Part shown: piece after piece, positions 32,866-41,310 of the stretch
Numbering within the stretch: the first letter of the stretch is position 1
Layout of the letters: each line of letters opens with the position of its first letter
Origin: Blautia sp. MSJ-19
GTDB taxonomy: Bacteria; Bacillota; Clostridia; Lachnospirales; Lachnospiraceae
Assembly: GCF_018918125.1 (NCBI RefSeq)
Contig: NZ_JAHLQA010000009.1
Span: 24,229-88,228 of the forward strand
Length of the DNA stretch: 64,000 nucleotides
Direction: 5' to 3'
Notes under the pieces: generated by a model
What the model was told of the DNA's origin: nothing
The model's database searches: none
The model's input: only the letters and a program-made list of their open reading frames with translations
Position numbers and translations under genes: made by a program

Positions 32866-33582
32866 ATGAGAATTGCGATTGTAGATGATATTGCCAGCGA
32901 GCGGACGCTTCTGCATACCCGGCTGGAACAGCAGCTTGTGAAACGTGGTGTCCATGCTGACCTGACAGAATTTGAAAATGGAGAATCCTTTCTGAAAGCC
33001 GCAAAGGAACGGCCTTTTGCAGTCTTGTTTCTGGATATTTACATGGACGGGGCAAACGGTGTCGAGATTGCCAGAGAGCTTCGGAAATCTGATCCGGACT
33101 GTCTTCTGATCTTTACGACTACATCCACAGACCACGCACTGGAGGGCTTCAAAGTCCGGGCTCTGCACTATCTTGTAAAGCCTTATAGTGAAAAAGATAT
33201 TTCCGATCTGATCGATGAGATTCTTTCCCGCATTCCAGTTTCCGGAAAGTACATAGATATAAAGGTAAACGGAAGCAACATACAGGTTCCTTTCCGCAGT
33301 ATCATATATGCGGAACATTTTTCCCATATGATCCATGTCCACACATCAAAAGCCGGAGAACTTGTTACCAGACAGTCCTTTGAAGCTTTTCATGCTCTTC
33401 TCAAAATGGATCCACGGTTTTATCAGTGCAACAGGGGAATTGTGATCAATCTGGAACATGCTGTTGATTTTGACGGGACGGTTTTTGTGATGGATAACGG
33501 AAATCAGATTCCTGTCAGTCAGAAACTGGTCAAAAGCGCCAGAGAGACTTTTATGGAGTTTCTTTTTCAGAAAGGACACTGA
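32866..33582 (+). CDS. LytTR-family response regulator
   Basis: 238 residues from MRIAIVDDIASERTLLHTRL. Receiver domain about 1-120 with phospho-acceptor Asp57 in VLFLDIYMDG and Lys in YLVKPY; LytTR DNA-binding domain about 140-235 (FRSIIYAEHFSHMIHVHTSK, RFYQCNRGIVINLEHA). The start is set by AGGAGGAAA; an upstream ATG at 32809 lacks an RBS. It forms an operon with the histidine kinase 2 bp downstream. Of the AgrA/LytR type, probably controlling the divergent secreted protein. Confidence 0.93.
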   Translation: MRIAIVDDIASERTLLHTRLEQQLVKRGVHADLTEFENGESFLKAAKERPFAVLFLDIYMDGANGVEIARELRKSDPDCLLIFTTTSTDHALEGFKVRALHYLVKPYSEKDISDLIDEILSRIPVSGKYIDIKVNGSNIQVPFRSIIYAEHFSHMIHVHTSKAGELVTRQSFEAFHALLKMDPRFYQCNRGIVINLEHAVDFDGTVFVMDNGNQIPVSQKLVKSARETFMEFLFQKGH

Positions 33583-33584
33583 GA

Positions 33585-34928
33585 ATGGATATGATATTGA
33601 GACCGATCCTTGAACTTACGGTGATCATCCCAGGCATACTTCTTGCATATCTGCCGGTAAAAACTTATCTGAGACAACAGCCGGGCAGACTGGCGGCATG
33701 GCTGTTTCCTCTGCTTGCAGGGATCTGTGTTCTTGGAGGCGTATTGTGTTATACCCTGCGTATTTCTACTCTTCCGATTTTGTTTGTCCTGCTGCCTTTT
33801 GTCATGGTGATCTACCACAAAACGCTTCGCATCACCATCTGGAAATCGAGCAGTATTTTCCTGGCAGTATGTGCAGTATTTGCGTGTGTCAACAGTCTGT
33901 CAAGAGCTGTAAATGCCATTCTTACAGCAGGGCTTAACCTTACGGAAAATGAATTATGGTTCCAGATCGGAGCGGGAGTTTTTTATAATGGGATCTGCTT
34001 ACTTTTCCTTCTGGCAGCCTGGTATCCGGCATCCCATGCTGTGCGGACAATGGTGACTGATGAAAATCTCGCACAGACCTGGTACATCTTCTGGATCCTT
34101 CCTCTGATCTTCATTGCCCTGAATCTGTTCATGGTGCCGACATATCGAAATACTCTGTATACCGGTCGGATCCTGCAGGGATATATCGTGATCAGTCTGG
34201 TTCTTCTGTTGATCCTGGTTCTTTTTTATGCCATGTTCCTGATGATGGCAAACAGCCTGAACAAGAATGCCAGACTCGTGCAGGAAAATTATTTCCTCTC
34301 TCTTCAAAGAACAAGATACGAAAACCTCTGCACTGCCATTGAAGAAGCCAGACAGGCACGGCATGATATGCGCCACCATTTTGTCCAGCTTTCCTCTCTT
34401 GCAGAAAGTGGTGATCTTGAAAAAATAAAGACATATCTTTCCAAAACGGCTGGCAAAATACCAGCCCATGATCTGCATTTTTGTGAAAATCAGGCGGCTG
34501 ACAGTGTGCTTGGCTATTATTCTGCACTTGCAAAGCGGGAAAATATTCCTTTCCATGTCAAAACAGACCTGCCTGCACATATTGCCATAGACGAAATCGA
34601 CATGTGTCTGGTTCTCTCCAACCTCCTGGAAAATGCTATCCAGGCAAGCCTGAAAACAGAGGTTTCCAGAAGAGAGATCAACGTGACCGCTTATCTTCAC
34701 TATAACCGTCTTCTCCTGATCCAAATGGAAAATACCTTCGACGGCAAAATAGAGAAGAAAAATGATATTTTTCAGTCTTCCAAACGCCCGGGCAATGGGA
34801 TCGGAATCCAGTCGGTACGTCACATTGCTGAGAGAAGAGGCGGTACCGGCAGTTTCTCCTTCGAAAATGGAATCTTTACAGCAAGGATCATGCTGCGTCT
34901 GAACGAACATGATAAAAATACCGGTTAA
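33585..34928 (+). CDS. GHKL-type sensor histidine kinase (AgrC-like)
   Basis: 447 residues. N-terminal sensor of about six membrane helices (about 8-222), then a linker, the phospho-acceptor His260 in ARHDMRHHFVQL, and the GHKL ATPase with N-box LVLSNLLENAIQAS and G-box GNGIGIQSVRHIAERRGG. Partner of the LytTR regulator directly upstream; stop and start are 2 bp apart. The ligand is unknown; peptide-sensing AgrC-like kinases have this topology but no pheromone gene was seen nearby. The 3' end overlaps the convergent araC gene by 4 bp. Confidence 0.93.
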   Translation: MDMILRPILELTVIIPGILLAYLPVKTYLRQQPGRLAAWLFPLLAGICVLGGVLCYTLRISTLPILFVLLPFVMVIYHKTLRITIWKSSSIFLAVCAVFACVNSLSRAVNAILTAGLNLTENELWFQIGAGVFYNGICLLFLLAAWYPASHAVRTMVTDENLAQTWYIFWILPLIFIALNLFMVPTYRNTLYTGRILQGYIVISLVLLLILVLFYAMFLMMANSLNKNARLVQENYFLSLQRTRYENLCTAIEEARQARHDMRHHFVQLSSLAESGDLEKIKTYLSKTAGKIPAHDLHFCENQAADSVLGYYSALAKRENIPFHVKTDLPAHIAIDEIDMCLVLSNLLENAIQASLKTEVSRREINVTAYLHYNRLLLIQMENTFDGKIEKKNDIFQSSKRPGNGIGIQSVRHIAERRGGTGSFSFENGIFTARIMLRLNEHDKNTG

Positions 34929-35980
34929 GTCCGGTTTTTGCCTTCTTTCCCATCGGATATGGTCTTTTTTCGCCAGACGGTCGGAGGCATGCCGTATTCT
35001 GTGCAAAAAGCTGAGGTAAATTTATTTGGATTGAGATAGCCAATCTGTGTGGCTATCTCTCCAACTGTAAGCTGACTTTCTTTGAGCAGGCGTTCAGCTA
35101 CCTGCAGTCGGTAGAGTTTCATGTAGGAATAGACAGAGTCTCCATATACACCCCTGAAACATTTCTTCATAACAGTTGGTGAGATTTCAAACCTCTCTGA
35201 CAGATAATCAATTGTATAATGCTCATTGAAATGTTCCACAAGAAATGCATGGATCTGCTTGATCACCGCGATCTGCGCTTCCGAAAAGTGCACCCGGTCT
35301 GTTTTATTTTCCTCAGGATCCAGACCGGTCAGCACAAGCAGGATCTCCAGCACTTTGACACGGATATAACCATGGCGCAGTTTCTCCGGAACACGATAGA
35401 GTTCCGAAAAAATATGCTCTATCGTCTGATTGGCCCGGATGATCGTAAAATCCTGCATCCTGGCAAGCTCTCTGATCCGTTCCAGATCCACAGACAAAAG
35501 TTCAAGGATATTCCGCATCTCATCTGTAATTCTTGAAAAATCGATCGTCACCGTGATTCCATGATAATGCGCCGTTGGAAATTCCGACTGATGTGTCTGA
35601 TCCTGCAAAAAACAGAACGACAGATCTCCGGCCGACATATAACAGTACTGATGCTCTCCAAACAGACACTCCGACCGCCCTTCTCTGCAGTAATTGATTT
35701 CCAGCACGTTGTCCGCCGGTTCCTGATTCTTGTTACAATATGCCATATGCATATCATTATACACCAGCTCAATCCCCGGGAATACATGGTACAGAGTGAT
35801 ATCCCCGACACCGCTCTCATTCTCCAGATGGAAACTGCCAGAATTCTCCTCTTCTTCACCCTTTTCGTGGACAGCCGCACCATACAGATCTATGCTGGTA
35901 AAACTGTTCGGTAATGCCGGCCGTTCTTTCTGATCTGCTGACTGTAGGATGTTTTTTGCAAGTTCGTATAGATTTTTCAT
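34925..35980 (-). CDS. AraC-family transcriptional regulator (1)
   Basis: 351 residues. N-terminal ~230 residues form a sensory domain resembling regulators of siderophore/ABC loci (VFPGIELVYNDMHM, LEINYCREGRSECLFG). C-terminal double helix-turn-helix about 250-345 with LSERFEISPTVMKKCFRGVY and AERLLKESQLTVGEIATQIG. Effector unknown. The start codon overlaps the stop (TAATG) of the FakA-like domain gene upstream, so the two are translationally coupled. Its targets could be the ABC pair or its own operon; that is inference. Confidence 0.9.
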   Translation of the reverse strand: MKNLYELAKNILQSADQKERPALPNSFTSIDLYGAAVHEKGEEEENSGSFHLENESGVGDITLYHVFPGIELVYNDMHMAYCNKNQEPADNVLEINYCREGRSECLFGEHQYCYMSAGDLSFCFLQDQTHQSEFPTAHYHGITVTIDFSRITDEMRNILELLSVDLERIRELARMQDFTIIRANQTIEHIFSELYRVPEKLRHGYIRVKVLEILLVLTGLDPEENKTDRVHFSEAQIAVIKQIHAFLVEHFNEHYTIDYLSERFEISPTVMKKCFRGVYGDSVYSYMKLYRLQVAERLLKESQLTVGEIATQIGYLNPNKFTSAFCTEYGMPPTVWRKKTISDGKEGKNRT

Positions 35981-36270
35981 TATCCCTGCAATCCATTCGC
36001 CTGGCGGATCATGTCTTCGACGACGATGTCAAAGATTTCTCCGATGGAGCTGCAATATTCCAGGATCTTCCATGGTTCGTTTGTGTGGAAGTGGATCTTT
36101 ACCAGGTCCTCGTCTCCTGCTGCGATCAGGCTGTTGCCCTCGAAATGTTCCATGATGTAATCGGAAATCTCGTCCTCGTCTAGATCTTCATCTCTTCTTT
36201 CAATCAGTAGCTGTGTATCATAACGATATGCAAACTGATCATCCTCTGCGTCGATTGAATTTACTGCCAT
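35980..36270 (-). CDS. Stand-alone FakA/DAK2-associated domain protein
   Basis: 96 residues from MAVNSIDAEDDQFAYRYDTQ. The pattern RYDTQLLIERRDEDLDEDEI, then EGNSLIAAGDEDLVKIHFHT and NEPWKILEYC matches the middle domain of fatty acid kinase FakA/YloV, but the kinase (DhaL) and DegV-like partner domains are missing. Such short proteins are often named kinase-to-dihydroxyacetone-kinase; no activity is proven. GGAGG is 7 bases before ATG 36270. Coupled by TAATG to the AraC gene that follows. Confidence 0.8.
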   Translation of the reverse strand: MAVNSIDAEDDQFAYRYDTQLLIERRDEDLDEDEISDYIMEHFEGNSLIAAGDEDLVKIHFHTNEPWKILEYCSSIGEIFDIVVEDMIRQANGLQG

Positions 36271-36315
36271 TATAAGTACCTCCATAAATTTATTTATTAC
36301 TGTGCACGGTTATAT

Positions 36316-37251
36316 TCATTTCTCCGTGATCTTCCATTCCGCGACTGCATTTCTCACGCGGCGGTCAATGTCCATTCGTGTCCTGCGACATTCTTTTGGA
36401 TATTTTCTTGCTGACTGGAACGCCAGTTTCATAAAGATCCCGGAACCAATCGGCAGCATCGTCTTTAACATGCTCTCCGGGAAAACGAAATGTGTTCCAT
36501 ATTTGTAGATCACAGACTCCAGTCTGCATGTATGCGGGCGTTCTTTGATACGCTGCTTCATACGGCGGATGTATTTTGCGGTATCCCACAACACATCATC
36601 TTCCGCTCCGATCAGCATCAGTTTCCCATGGATCTTCTCAACTTTTATCATTTCTTCTTCCATGATCGGATGTGCAGCCTCGGAATCATCAAAGAGTTTC
36701 CTCGAATTGAGCATATCTCCTGTCCGCTTTGTTTCCTTCTCGACTACATGCCAGTAGTCCGGATGCTTATAGCAAAATGGCATATACGGAAGAGGTTCTC
36801 CTCTGTAAGAAAAAAGAGATTCTCCCTCAATCGGCCATTCCTTGCAGCCATCTTTTTTGCCCTGCATAAATCCCTGCCAGATAAAATCACTCGGTGTCAG
36901 ACCGATCGTCAGAGTGATGTCCTCAAAATAAGAAGCCGCCGTCAGGGCAAGCGTTCCTGTCGTGGATGCCCCAACAATCCCTATCTTCTGGTTATCGTGT
37001 GCTTTCAGCCACTCGATTGCCTTCTCGACACGTTCCAGTGGATAATTATGATGTCCATAATCTTTCTTCGCCGGTGACATCGTCATCACATTCACACCAA
37101 GTTTGTGAAGCCACTTCACCGAAGTACGTGCCAGATAATCCTCCGGGTCGTCCCCGATCATGGCGATCATGGCACAGTCTGAGTCTGTTTTGCATTTCCA
37201 GTATGCGCCATAAAATCCATCCGTATCCACATCAAAATGAATTTTTTTCAT
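36316..37251 (-). CDS. Acyl-CoA thioesterase/BAAT C-terminal-type hydrolase (1)
   Basis: 311 residues from MKKIHFDVDTDGFYGAYWKC. Alpha/beta hydrolase of the BAAT C-terminal group: nucleophile in IGIVGASTTGTLALTAAS, Asp in LIGAEDDVLWDTAKYI, His in KYGTHFVFPE. In bacteria these are acyl-thioester or xenobiotic ester hydrolases of unknown substrate. GGAGAG before ATG 37251. A relative lies at 50293 with the same VDTDGFYG/VKTDGFYG opening. It is upstream of the FakA-like and AraC genes on the same strand (45 bp gap). Confidence 0.85.
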   Translation of the reverse strand: MKKIHFDVDTDGFYGAYWKCKTDSDCAMIAMIGDDPEDYLARTSVKWLHKLGVNVMTMSPAKKDYGHHNYPLERVEKAIEWLKAHDNQKIGIVGASTTGTLALTAASYFEDITLTIGLTPSDFIWQGFMQGKKDGCKEWPIEGESLFSYRGEPLPYMPFCYKHPDYWHVVEKETKRTGDMLNSRKLFDDSEAAHPIMEEEMIKVEKIHGKLMLIGAEDDVLWDTAKYIRRMKQRIKERPHTCRLESVIYKYGTHFVFPESMLKTMLPIGSGIFMKLAFQSARKYPKECRRTRMDIDRRVRNAVAEWKITEK

Positions 37252-37342
37252 CCTGCATCTCTCCGTTTCACACATATTCTTTGTGTTAGTTTTGTTTAAC
37301 AACATTATAACATTTCTTCATAAAAAATCCAGTTTTTTCCTC

Positions 37343-37394
37343 TTGACTTTTTCAACAGGTGCCTGTGTATTTTTTATTAAAGGTACCTGTTGAA
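37343..37394 (+). promoter_or_regulatory. Promoter and double MarR operator
   Basis: TTGACT (37343-37348) and TGTATT (37366-37371), spacer 17 bp. An inverted repeat spans it: TTCAACAGGTGCC (37351-37363) and GGTACCTGTTGAA (37382-37394), 12 of 13 matching. Each arm is also itself a small dyad (ACAGG..CCTGT, AAGG..CCTGT). One lies in the spacer and one after the -10. Confidence 0.75.
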
Positions 37395-37411
37395 AGCAAA
37401 GGAGGTCATAT

Positions 37412-38065
37412 ATGAGTGACATTTATTTTGATATTTATGAAAAACTGTCAACCTTACAATGGCTTATGAAGCGCTATCAGATGTTCTGTCAGGCAGAGTC
37501 CGGTCCATTTGCTGACACAACCAGAGGGCAGGGCAGAATTCTCGCCATGCTGAAAATCCAGCCTGAAATTGCCACAAAAGAACTGGCATATTTACTTGGA
37601 ATTCGCCAGCAGTCCCTGAATGAACTGCTCAACAAACTGGAGAAAAACGGCTATGTACAACGAAAGCCATCAGAAAATGATAAACGTGTTATGATCGTTC
37701 ATCTGACAGAAAAGGGAAAGCAGATTCAGCAGCCAGAAACAGACTATCAGGAAATTTTTGACTGTCTGCTCCCGGAAGAATTGCAAAAGCTGTCACAGTA
37801 TTTAGATCGCATTATCGAGAGTTTTCAGTTACGAAACGGAAATGCTTCTGAAGAAAATGGTATGGCTGACTGGATGTCCCGGGCAAGGGAACGTATGGGC
37901 GATGAGCATTTTGAACAGTTAATGTCTATGCGTGAAAGAGCTTTCGGGCATATGCGGACACCCCAGGACATACCGGGAGCGGAACGCTTTTCCCCCAATT
38001 ATGACGGGCCGGTTCCTGACAGAGAAGGATTTCCACCAGGAAATTTCAGACAAAACAACAAATAA
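37412..38065 (+). CDS. MarR-family regulator
   Basis: 217 residues. Winged helix about 40-110: GRILAMLKIQPEIATKELAY, IRQQSLNELLNKLEKNGYVQ, then RKPSENDKRVMIVHLTEKG (wing). A C-terminal extension of about 70 residues (150-217) is Pro/Gly/Arg rich and unusual. AAGGAGG precedes the start. It would autoregulate through the double operator in its promoter. It is followed by a terminator-like hairpin and a truncated MATE pump, the usual partner of such regulators. Confidence 0.9.
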   Translation: MSDIYFDIYEKLSTLQWLMKRYQMFCQAESGPFADTTRGQGRILAMLKIQPEIATKELAYLLGIRQQSLNELLNKLEKNGYVQRKPSENDKRVMIVHLTEKGKQIQQPETDYQEIFDCLLPEELQKLSQYLDRIIESFQLRNGNASEENGMADWMSRARERMGDEHFEQLMSMRERAFGHMRTPQDIPGAERFSPNYDGPVPDREGFPPGNFRQNNK

Positions 38066-38091
38066 CAAAAGGCACTGTAAATTGCAGCGAT

Positions 38092-38134
38092 AAGTCCTAT
38101 GGAGATTTTCTGATCTCCACAGGGCTTATTTTTA
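38092..38134 (+). terminator. Hairpin between marR and MATE remnant
   Basis: Arms pair at 14 of 15 positions around TTTCTG, followed by ATTTTTA. It ends the marR message or attenuates the pump gene. Confidence 0.75.
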
Positions 38135-38197
38135 TGCCAGAGTATGCAGGAGGACTTGTCAGCAGCAAGTTCTCTGTATGAAAAGGAGACGAACAAA

Positions 38198-38640
38198 ATG
38201 AACCAGAAAAACGAAAATTACTGGCTTTTAGACGCACCTGTTGCAAAAGCCATATGGCACATGGCAATTCCAATGATGCTTGGAATGTCAGTAAACATCA
38301 TTTACAATATTACAGACACATTCTTCATAGGCAGATTAAATGACACAGCGGCTCTTGCAGCCATCTCACTGCTGCTGCCATTCACAACCATTTTAATGGC
38401 AATCGGAAATTTGTTTGGAACGGGTGGAAGCACTTTGTTTTCCAGACTGTTAGGCAGTGAAAATACAGATAAGACCCGGCAGTGTTCCACCACAACATTG
38501 TGGCTGTCATTTATCGCCGGTCTGTTGGCTACGATAATATCCATCATTTTCAGCAGCACTATCACAAGGCTTTTGGGGACTGATGCCAATACTTTTTCCT
38601 ATGTCAGACATTCCCTGGTCATCTGTCAGATTCCATATTT
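38198..38640 (+). pseudogene. Truncated MATE efflux gene
   Basis: From MNQKNENYWLLDAPVAKAIW, about 147 residues read as a normal MATE N-terminus (about four helices, NIIYNITDTFFIGRLND, GGSTLFSRLLGSENTD) up to HSLVICQIPYF. There the frame runs into the antisense of the MmcQ-MGMT gene, so the remaining ~300 residues of the pump are missing. RBS AAGGAGA. The break lies within 38620-38645. Downstream of its MarR regulator. Confidence 0.85.
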
Positions 38641-39246
38641 CTTCAGATCAACTTTGCCGTTGATCACTTCTACTCCATCTTCTTCAAGAAGCTTCGCCTG
38701 TGCTCCCTCTCCTCCAAACGCAAATGCTCCGGCCAGTTCTCCCTTTGCATTTACCACTCGAAAACACGGGATGTGTTCCGGATCCGGGTTTTTGTGCAGG
38801 GCGTTTCCGACTGCTCTTGACATCTTTGCATTTCCTGCCATCTCTGCCACTCTTCCATACGTTGCGACATGACCTTTGGGAATCTTTTTGACTGCTTCGT
38901 AGATACGTTTCGTCGGATTATCTGTAATCATGTCATAGCTTTCGGCGATCATTCTTCTGATGTCTTTATCCGGGATACTTCCATCCAGAATGATCGTGTT
39001 CCAGTGCTCTTTGTTGAGATGATAACCTGCGGTCACAGCATCATATGCAGACCGCCAGAAGTCACGCCACTCCGGATTCACCTTCACATTGAGATTGATA
39101 TATCCGTCTTTTTCATAGATCCAGAGGAAGGCTTTCTTACTTCCCTTCACCCTCACCAGCTGCCAGTTTGGATCTTTGAACGGGCGTTCTTCATATACAT
39201 TTTTAAAGGATAATCCAAATTTCAGTGCCTCTTCGCGTGTCATCAT
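38626..39246 (-). CDS. MmcQ/YjbR domain fused to O6-alkylguanine transferase domain
   Basis: 206 residues. Residues about 1-105 are MmcQ/YjbR-like (DNA-binding fold: FLWIYEKDGYINLNVKVNPE, TAGYHLNKEHWNTIIL); residues about 108-206 are an alkyltransferase domain: IPKGHVATYGRVAEMAG, ALHKNPDPEHIP, then Cys161 in PCFRVV where standard proteins read PCHRV. The acceptor cysteine is kept; the adjacent His is Phe, which may lower activity. Its 3' end is the breakpoint of the truncated MATE gene. Start overlaps the stop of the HD gene. A classical ogt lies at 23098. Confidence 0.85.
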   Translation of the reverse strand: MMTREEALKFGLSFKNVYEERPFKDPNWQLVRVKGSKKAFLWIYEKDGYINLNVKVNPEWRDFWRSAYDAVTAGYHLNKEHWNTIILDGSIPDKDIRRMIAESYDMITDNPTKRIYEAVKKIPKGHVATYGRVAEMAGNAKMSRAVGNALHKNPDPEHIPCFRVVNAKGELAGAFAFGGEGAQAKLLEEDGVEVINGKVDLKKYGI

Positions 39247-39731
39247 AAACAGAACACTTCCCTCGTAATACGTTTTCCACTGTCTGTTTTCATAACTTTC
39301 TCAATAAAGTTTTCGATGTTCTCTTTGCTGTATTCGCTTTCATAAGCATTGACAATATAATCCGCTTCAATCAGAATCTGATAATCGATTCCCTCAATAT
39401 CTTTCAATGTATGATGGTGGCCTACCAGATACGCCACACGTTCAATCTGTGCCTCTGACATACCAGTGTCTGCCAGAAATTCTTTAACGATAGGAATACC
39501 TTCTATTTCCTGATACTTGCCGTTTGTATTTCCATATTTTTCCCGGCAGAATGGACACGCAATATCATGTGTGATTGCTGCCACTTCCAGAATATACTGT
39601 GTTTCCTGATCCAGATTTTCCAGTTCACCGATTGTCTTTGCATATGTCCATACACACATGAAATGATTAATATCGTGAATATTTCCCTTTGAAAAAGCAA
39701 TCATTTTTTCCATGATCTCTGAAATTCTCAT
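39243..39731 (-). CDS. HD-domain phosphohydrolase
   Basis: 162 residues from MRISEIMEKMIAFSKGNIHD. HD motif: HDINHFMCVWTYA (about 19-31), THDIACPF (His/Asp about 58-59), and LVGHHHTLKD (about 104-113), metal-binding for phosphomonoester or nucleotide hydrolysis; substrate unknown. AAGGAG before ATG 39731. It stands between a GNAT gene (17 bp upstream) and the MmcQ-MGMT gene (overlapping), so three genes form one operon. Confidence 0.88.
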   Translation of the reverse strand: MRISEIMEKMIAFSKGNIHDINHFMCVWTYAKTIGELENLDQETQYILEVAAITHDIACPFCREKYGNTNGKYQEIEGIPIVKEFLADTGMSEAQIERVAYLVGHHHTLKDIEGIDYQILIEADYIVNAYESEYSKENIENFIEKVMKTDSGKRITREVFCL

Positions 39732-39748
39732 AAATAGTTTCTCCTTTT

Positions 39749-40192
39749 TCACATCAGTTTCATATACAGAAGCGGATATGGATTTCCTTCTTCATCGTGT
39801 TCTGTTCTTTTGTATGTTTCAAATCCCAAGTACTCGTAAAACCCTACTGCCTGCGGATTCTGCTCATTTACTGTTAATTCACGGACGTCATAATCCTGGA
39901 CTGCATATTGAAGCAGTTGTTTCCCCATTCCCTTTCCTTGCACTTTCGGAGAAAGAAAAAGCATTTCCAGGCGGTTGTTTTCAATCCCCATGAATGCTGT
40001 CGGTCCACCGGTCTCATCTTCCGCAATGATCAGATGTCCAACACCCATCAATGCCTGTGGAACATATTCTTTGATCTGAGTGATCTCCGCATCCGAAAGA
40101 AAATGATGTGTTGCACGGACGGATGCTTCCCAGATATCCAAAAGATCTGCTGCCAGCCGGGGCGTTCTTTCCCTGACTTCGTATATTTTCAT
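39749..40192 (-). CDS. GNAT-family N-acetyltransferase
   Basis: 147 residues from MKIYEVRERTPRLAADLLDI. GNAT core: LEMLFLSPKVQGKGMGKQLL (acetyl-CoA loop about 78-97), VNEQNPQAVGFYEYLGF. Resembles YjaB-type peptidyl/small-molecule acetyltransferases; acceptor unknown. RBS AAAGGAAA. First of the GNAT-HD-MmcQ/MGMT operon. Not related to the truncated pump downstream. Confidence 0.9.
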   Translation of the reverse strand: MKIYEVRERTPRLAADLLDIWEASVRATHHFLSDAEITQIKEYVPQALMGVGHLIIAEDETGGPTAFMGIENNRLEMLFLSPKVQGKGMGKQLLQYAVQDYDVRELTVNEQNPQAVGFYEYLGFETYKRTEHDEEGNPYPLLYMKLM

Positions 40193-40274
40193 TTTACGAT
40201 TTCCTTTCATAAATGATTTCTTATTATATCATTTTATCCCCGGGAATCCAATTCCTTCTACATCAATATAGTGC

Positions 40275-40319
40275 AAAAAGTGGAACTTCTCCTGTTCATC
40301 AGAAGTCGTTCCACTTTTT
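40275..40319. terminator. Terminator after the AraC/GyrI-like gene
   Basis: AAAAAGTGGAAC and GTTCCACTTTTT with an additional AGAAG/CTTCT pair inside. T-runs exist on both sides. Confidence 0.85.
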
Positions 40320-40329
40320 GAAATTCTTA

Positions 40330-41211
40330 TTATTCTGTTTTCTCATTCACTGCGATCCAGATCTCGCACTGGTAATTCGGATCTGAGACATCCTGTGATG
40401 AGTAGACTTCAAACTCTACATTCTCCGCATACTCATACTGTGCACTCTGCGGGAAAAATTCTGTGACGATCTTATGATAAGTCTCGATAAAAGCATCCGG
40501 CATCTTTCCTTTGCTTGTAAATACCGCATAAGTATTCGCCGGGATTGTCACGATCTCCAGGTCATCGTCGACTTTTTTTCCATCATACTCGACACCGATC
40601 CCATAAGGAAACTGCTTCGCATTAAGCTCAGAGGAAAAGCAAATTCCAAGCAGACCTTTCATCACCGGCTTCTCCGACATGCAGGCAATCAGCCTTCCCA
40701 TTGTTCCGTCCGAGCCATACTCCTGCCACATTGCGGCAATGTCAGGCGTGGCGTTTGCCGACTGCGGTTTATCAACTCTTTTTCTCCTGCAGACAACCTG
40801 AAATGCTCCTCTTTTCTCAATTCTGTAATCCATCTTACTGCCTCCTGTTAAGGTTAATTTTACAGACAGGGGAGTAAAGATTCTGACTTTGCCGCTGTGT
40901 TTTGCTTCACTTGGCGCAATGCCATGGAATCGGGTAAAGGCACGAGAAAAGCTTTCCGCCGTATCGTATCCGTATTTCATTGCTATGTCGATGATCTTTG
41001 CATTTCCCTTCGACAGTTCTTCGCCAGCCAGAGAAAGGCGGCGCATACGAATATAATCACCAAGAGAAAATCCGCACAAAATACCAAAGACTCTCTGAAA
41101 ATGAAATGAAGACGAATATGCCTGTTTGGCCACTTCTTCGAAGTCAATTTCTTCTGTTATATTCGCTTCTACATAATCAATCGCTCTCTGTATTCCCTGT
41201 ATCCAGTTCAT
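40330..41211 (-). CDS. AraC regulator with GyrI-like effector domain (2)
   Basis: 293 residues from MNWIQGIQRAIDYVEANITE. N-terminal AraC double HTH about 8-110 (FEEVAKQAYSSSFHFQRVFG, IIDIAMKYGYDTAESFSRAF), then a GyrI/RobC-like ligand barrel about 140-293. Such proteins respond to small toxic molecules. GGGAGTGA upstream of ATG 41211; the longer start at 41301 has no RBS. Followed by a terminator, so monocistronic. A Nudix gene lies upstream on the same strand. Confidence 0.9.
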   Translation of the reverse strand: MNWIQGIQRAIDYVEANITEEIDFEEVAKQAYSSSFHFQRVFGILCGFSLGDYIRMRRLSLAGEELSKGNAKIIDIAMKYGYDTAESFSRAFTRFHGIAPSEAKHSGKVRIFTPLSVKLTLTGGSKMDYRIEKRGAFQVVCRRKRVDKPQSANATPDIAAMWQEYGSDGTMGRLIACMSEKPVMKGLLGICFSSELNAKQFPYGIGVEYDGKKVDDDLEIVTIPANTYAVFTSKGKMPDAFIETYHKIVTEFFPQSAQYEYAENVEFEVYSSQDVSDPNYQCEIWIAVNEKTE

Positions 41212-41310
41212 TCTTTCACTCCCTTCCTGGTGATTACAGTCTAACAAAATATAAGAGACATTTCCTGACTCTGAATGCTCACAGGTGTTATGAAAAAACA
41301 CCTCTATCTT

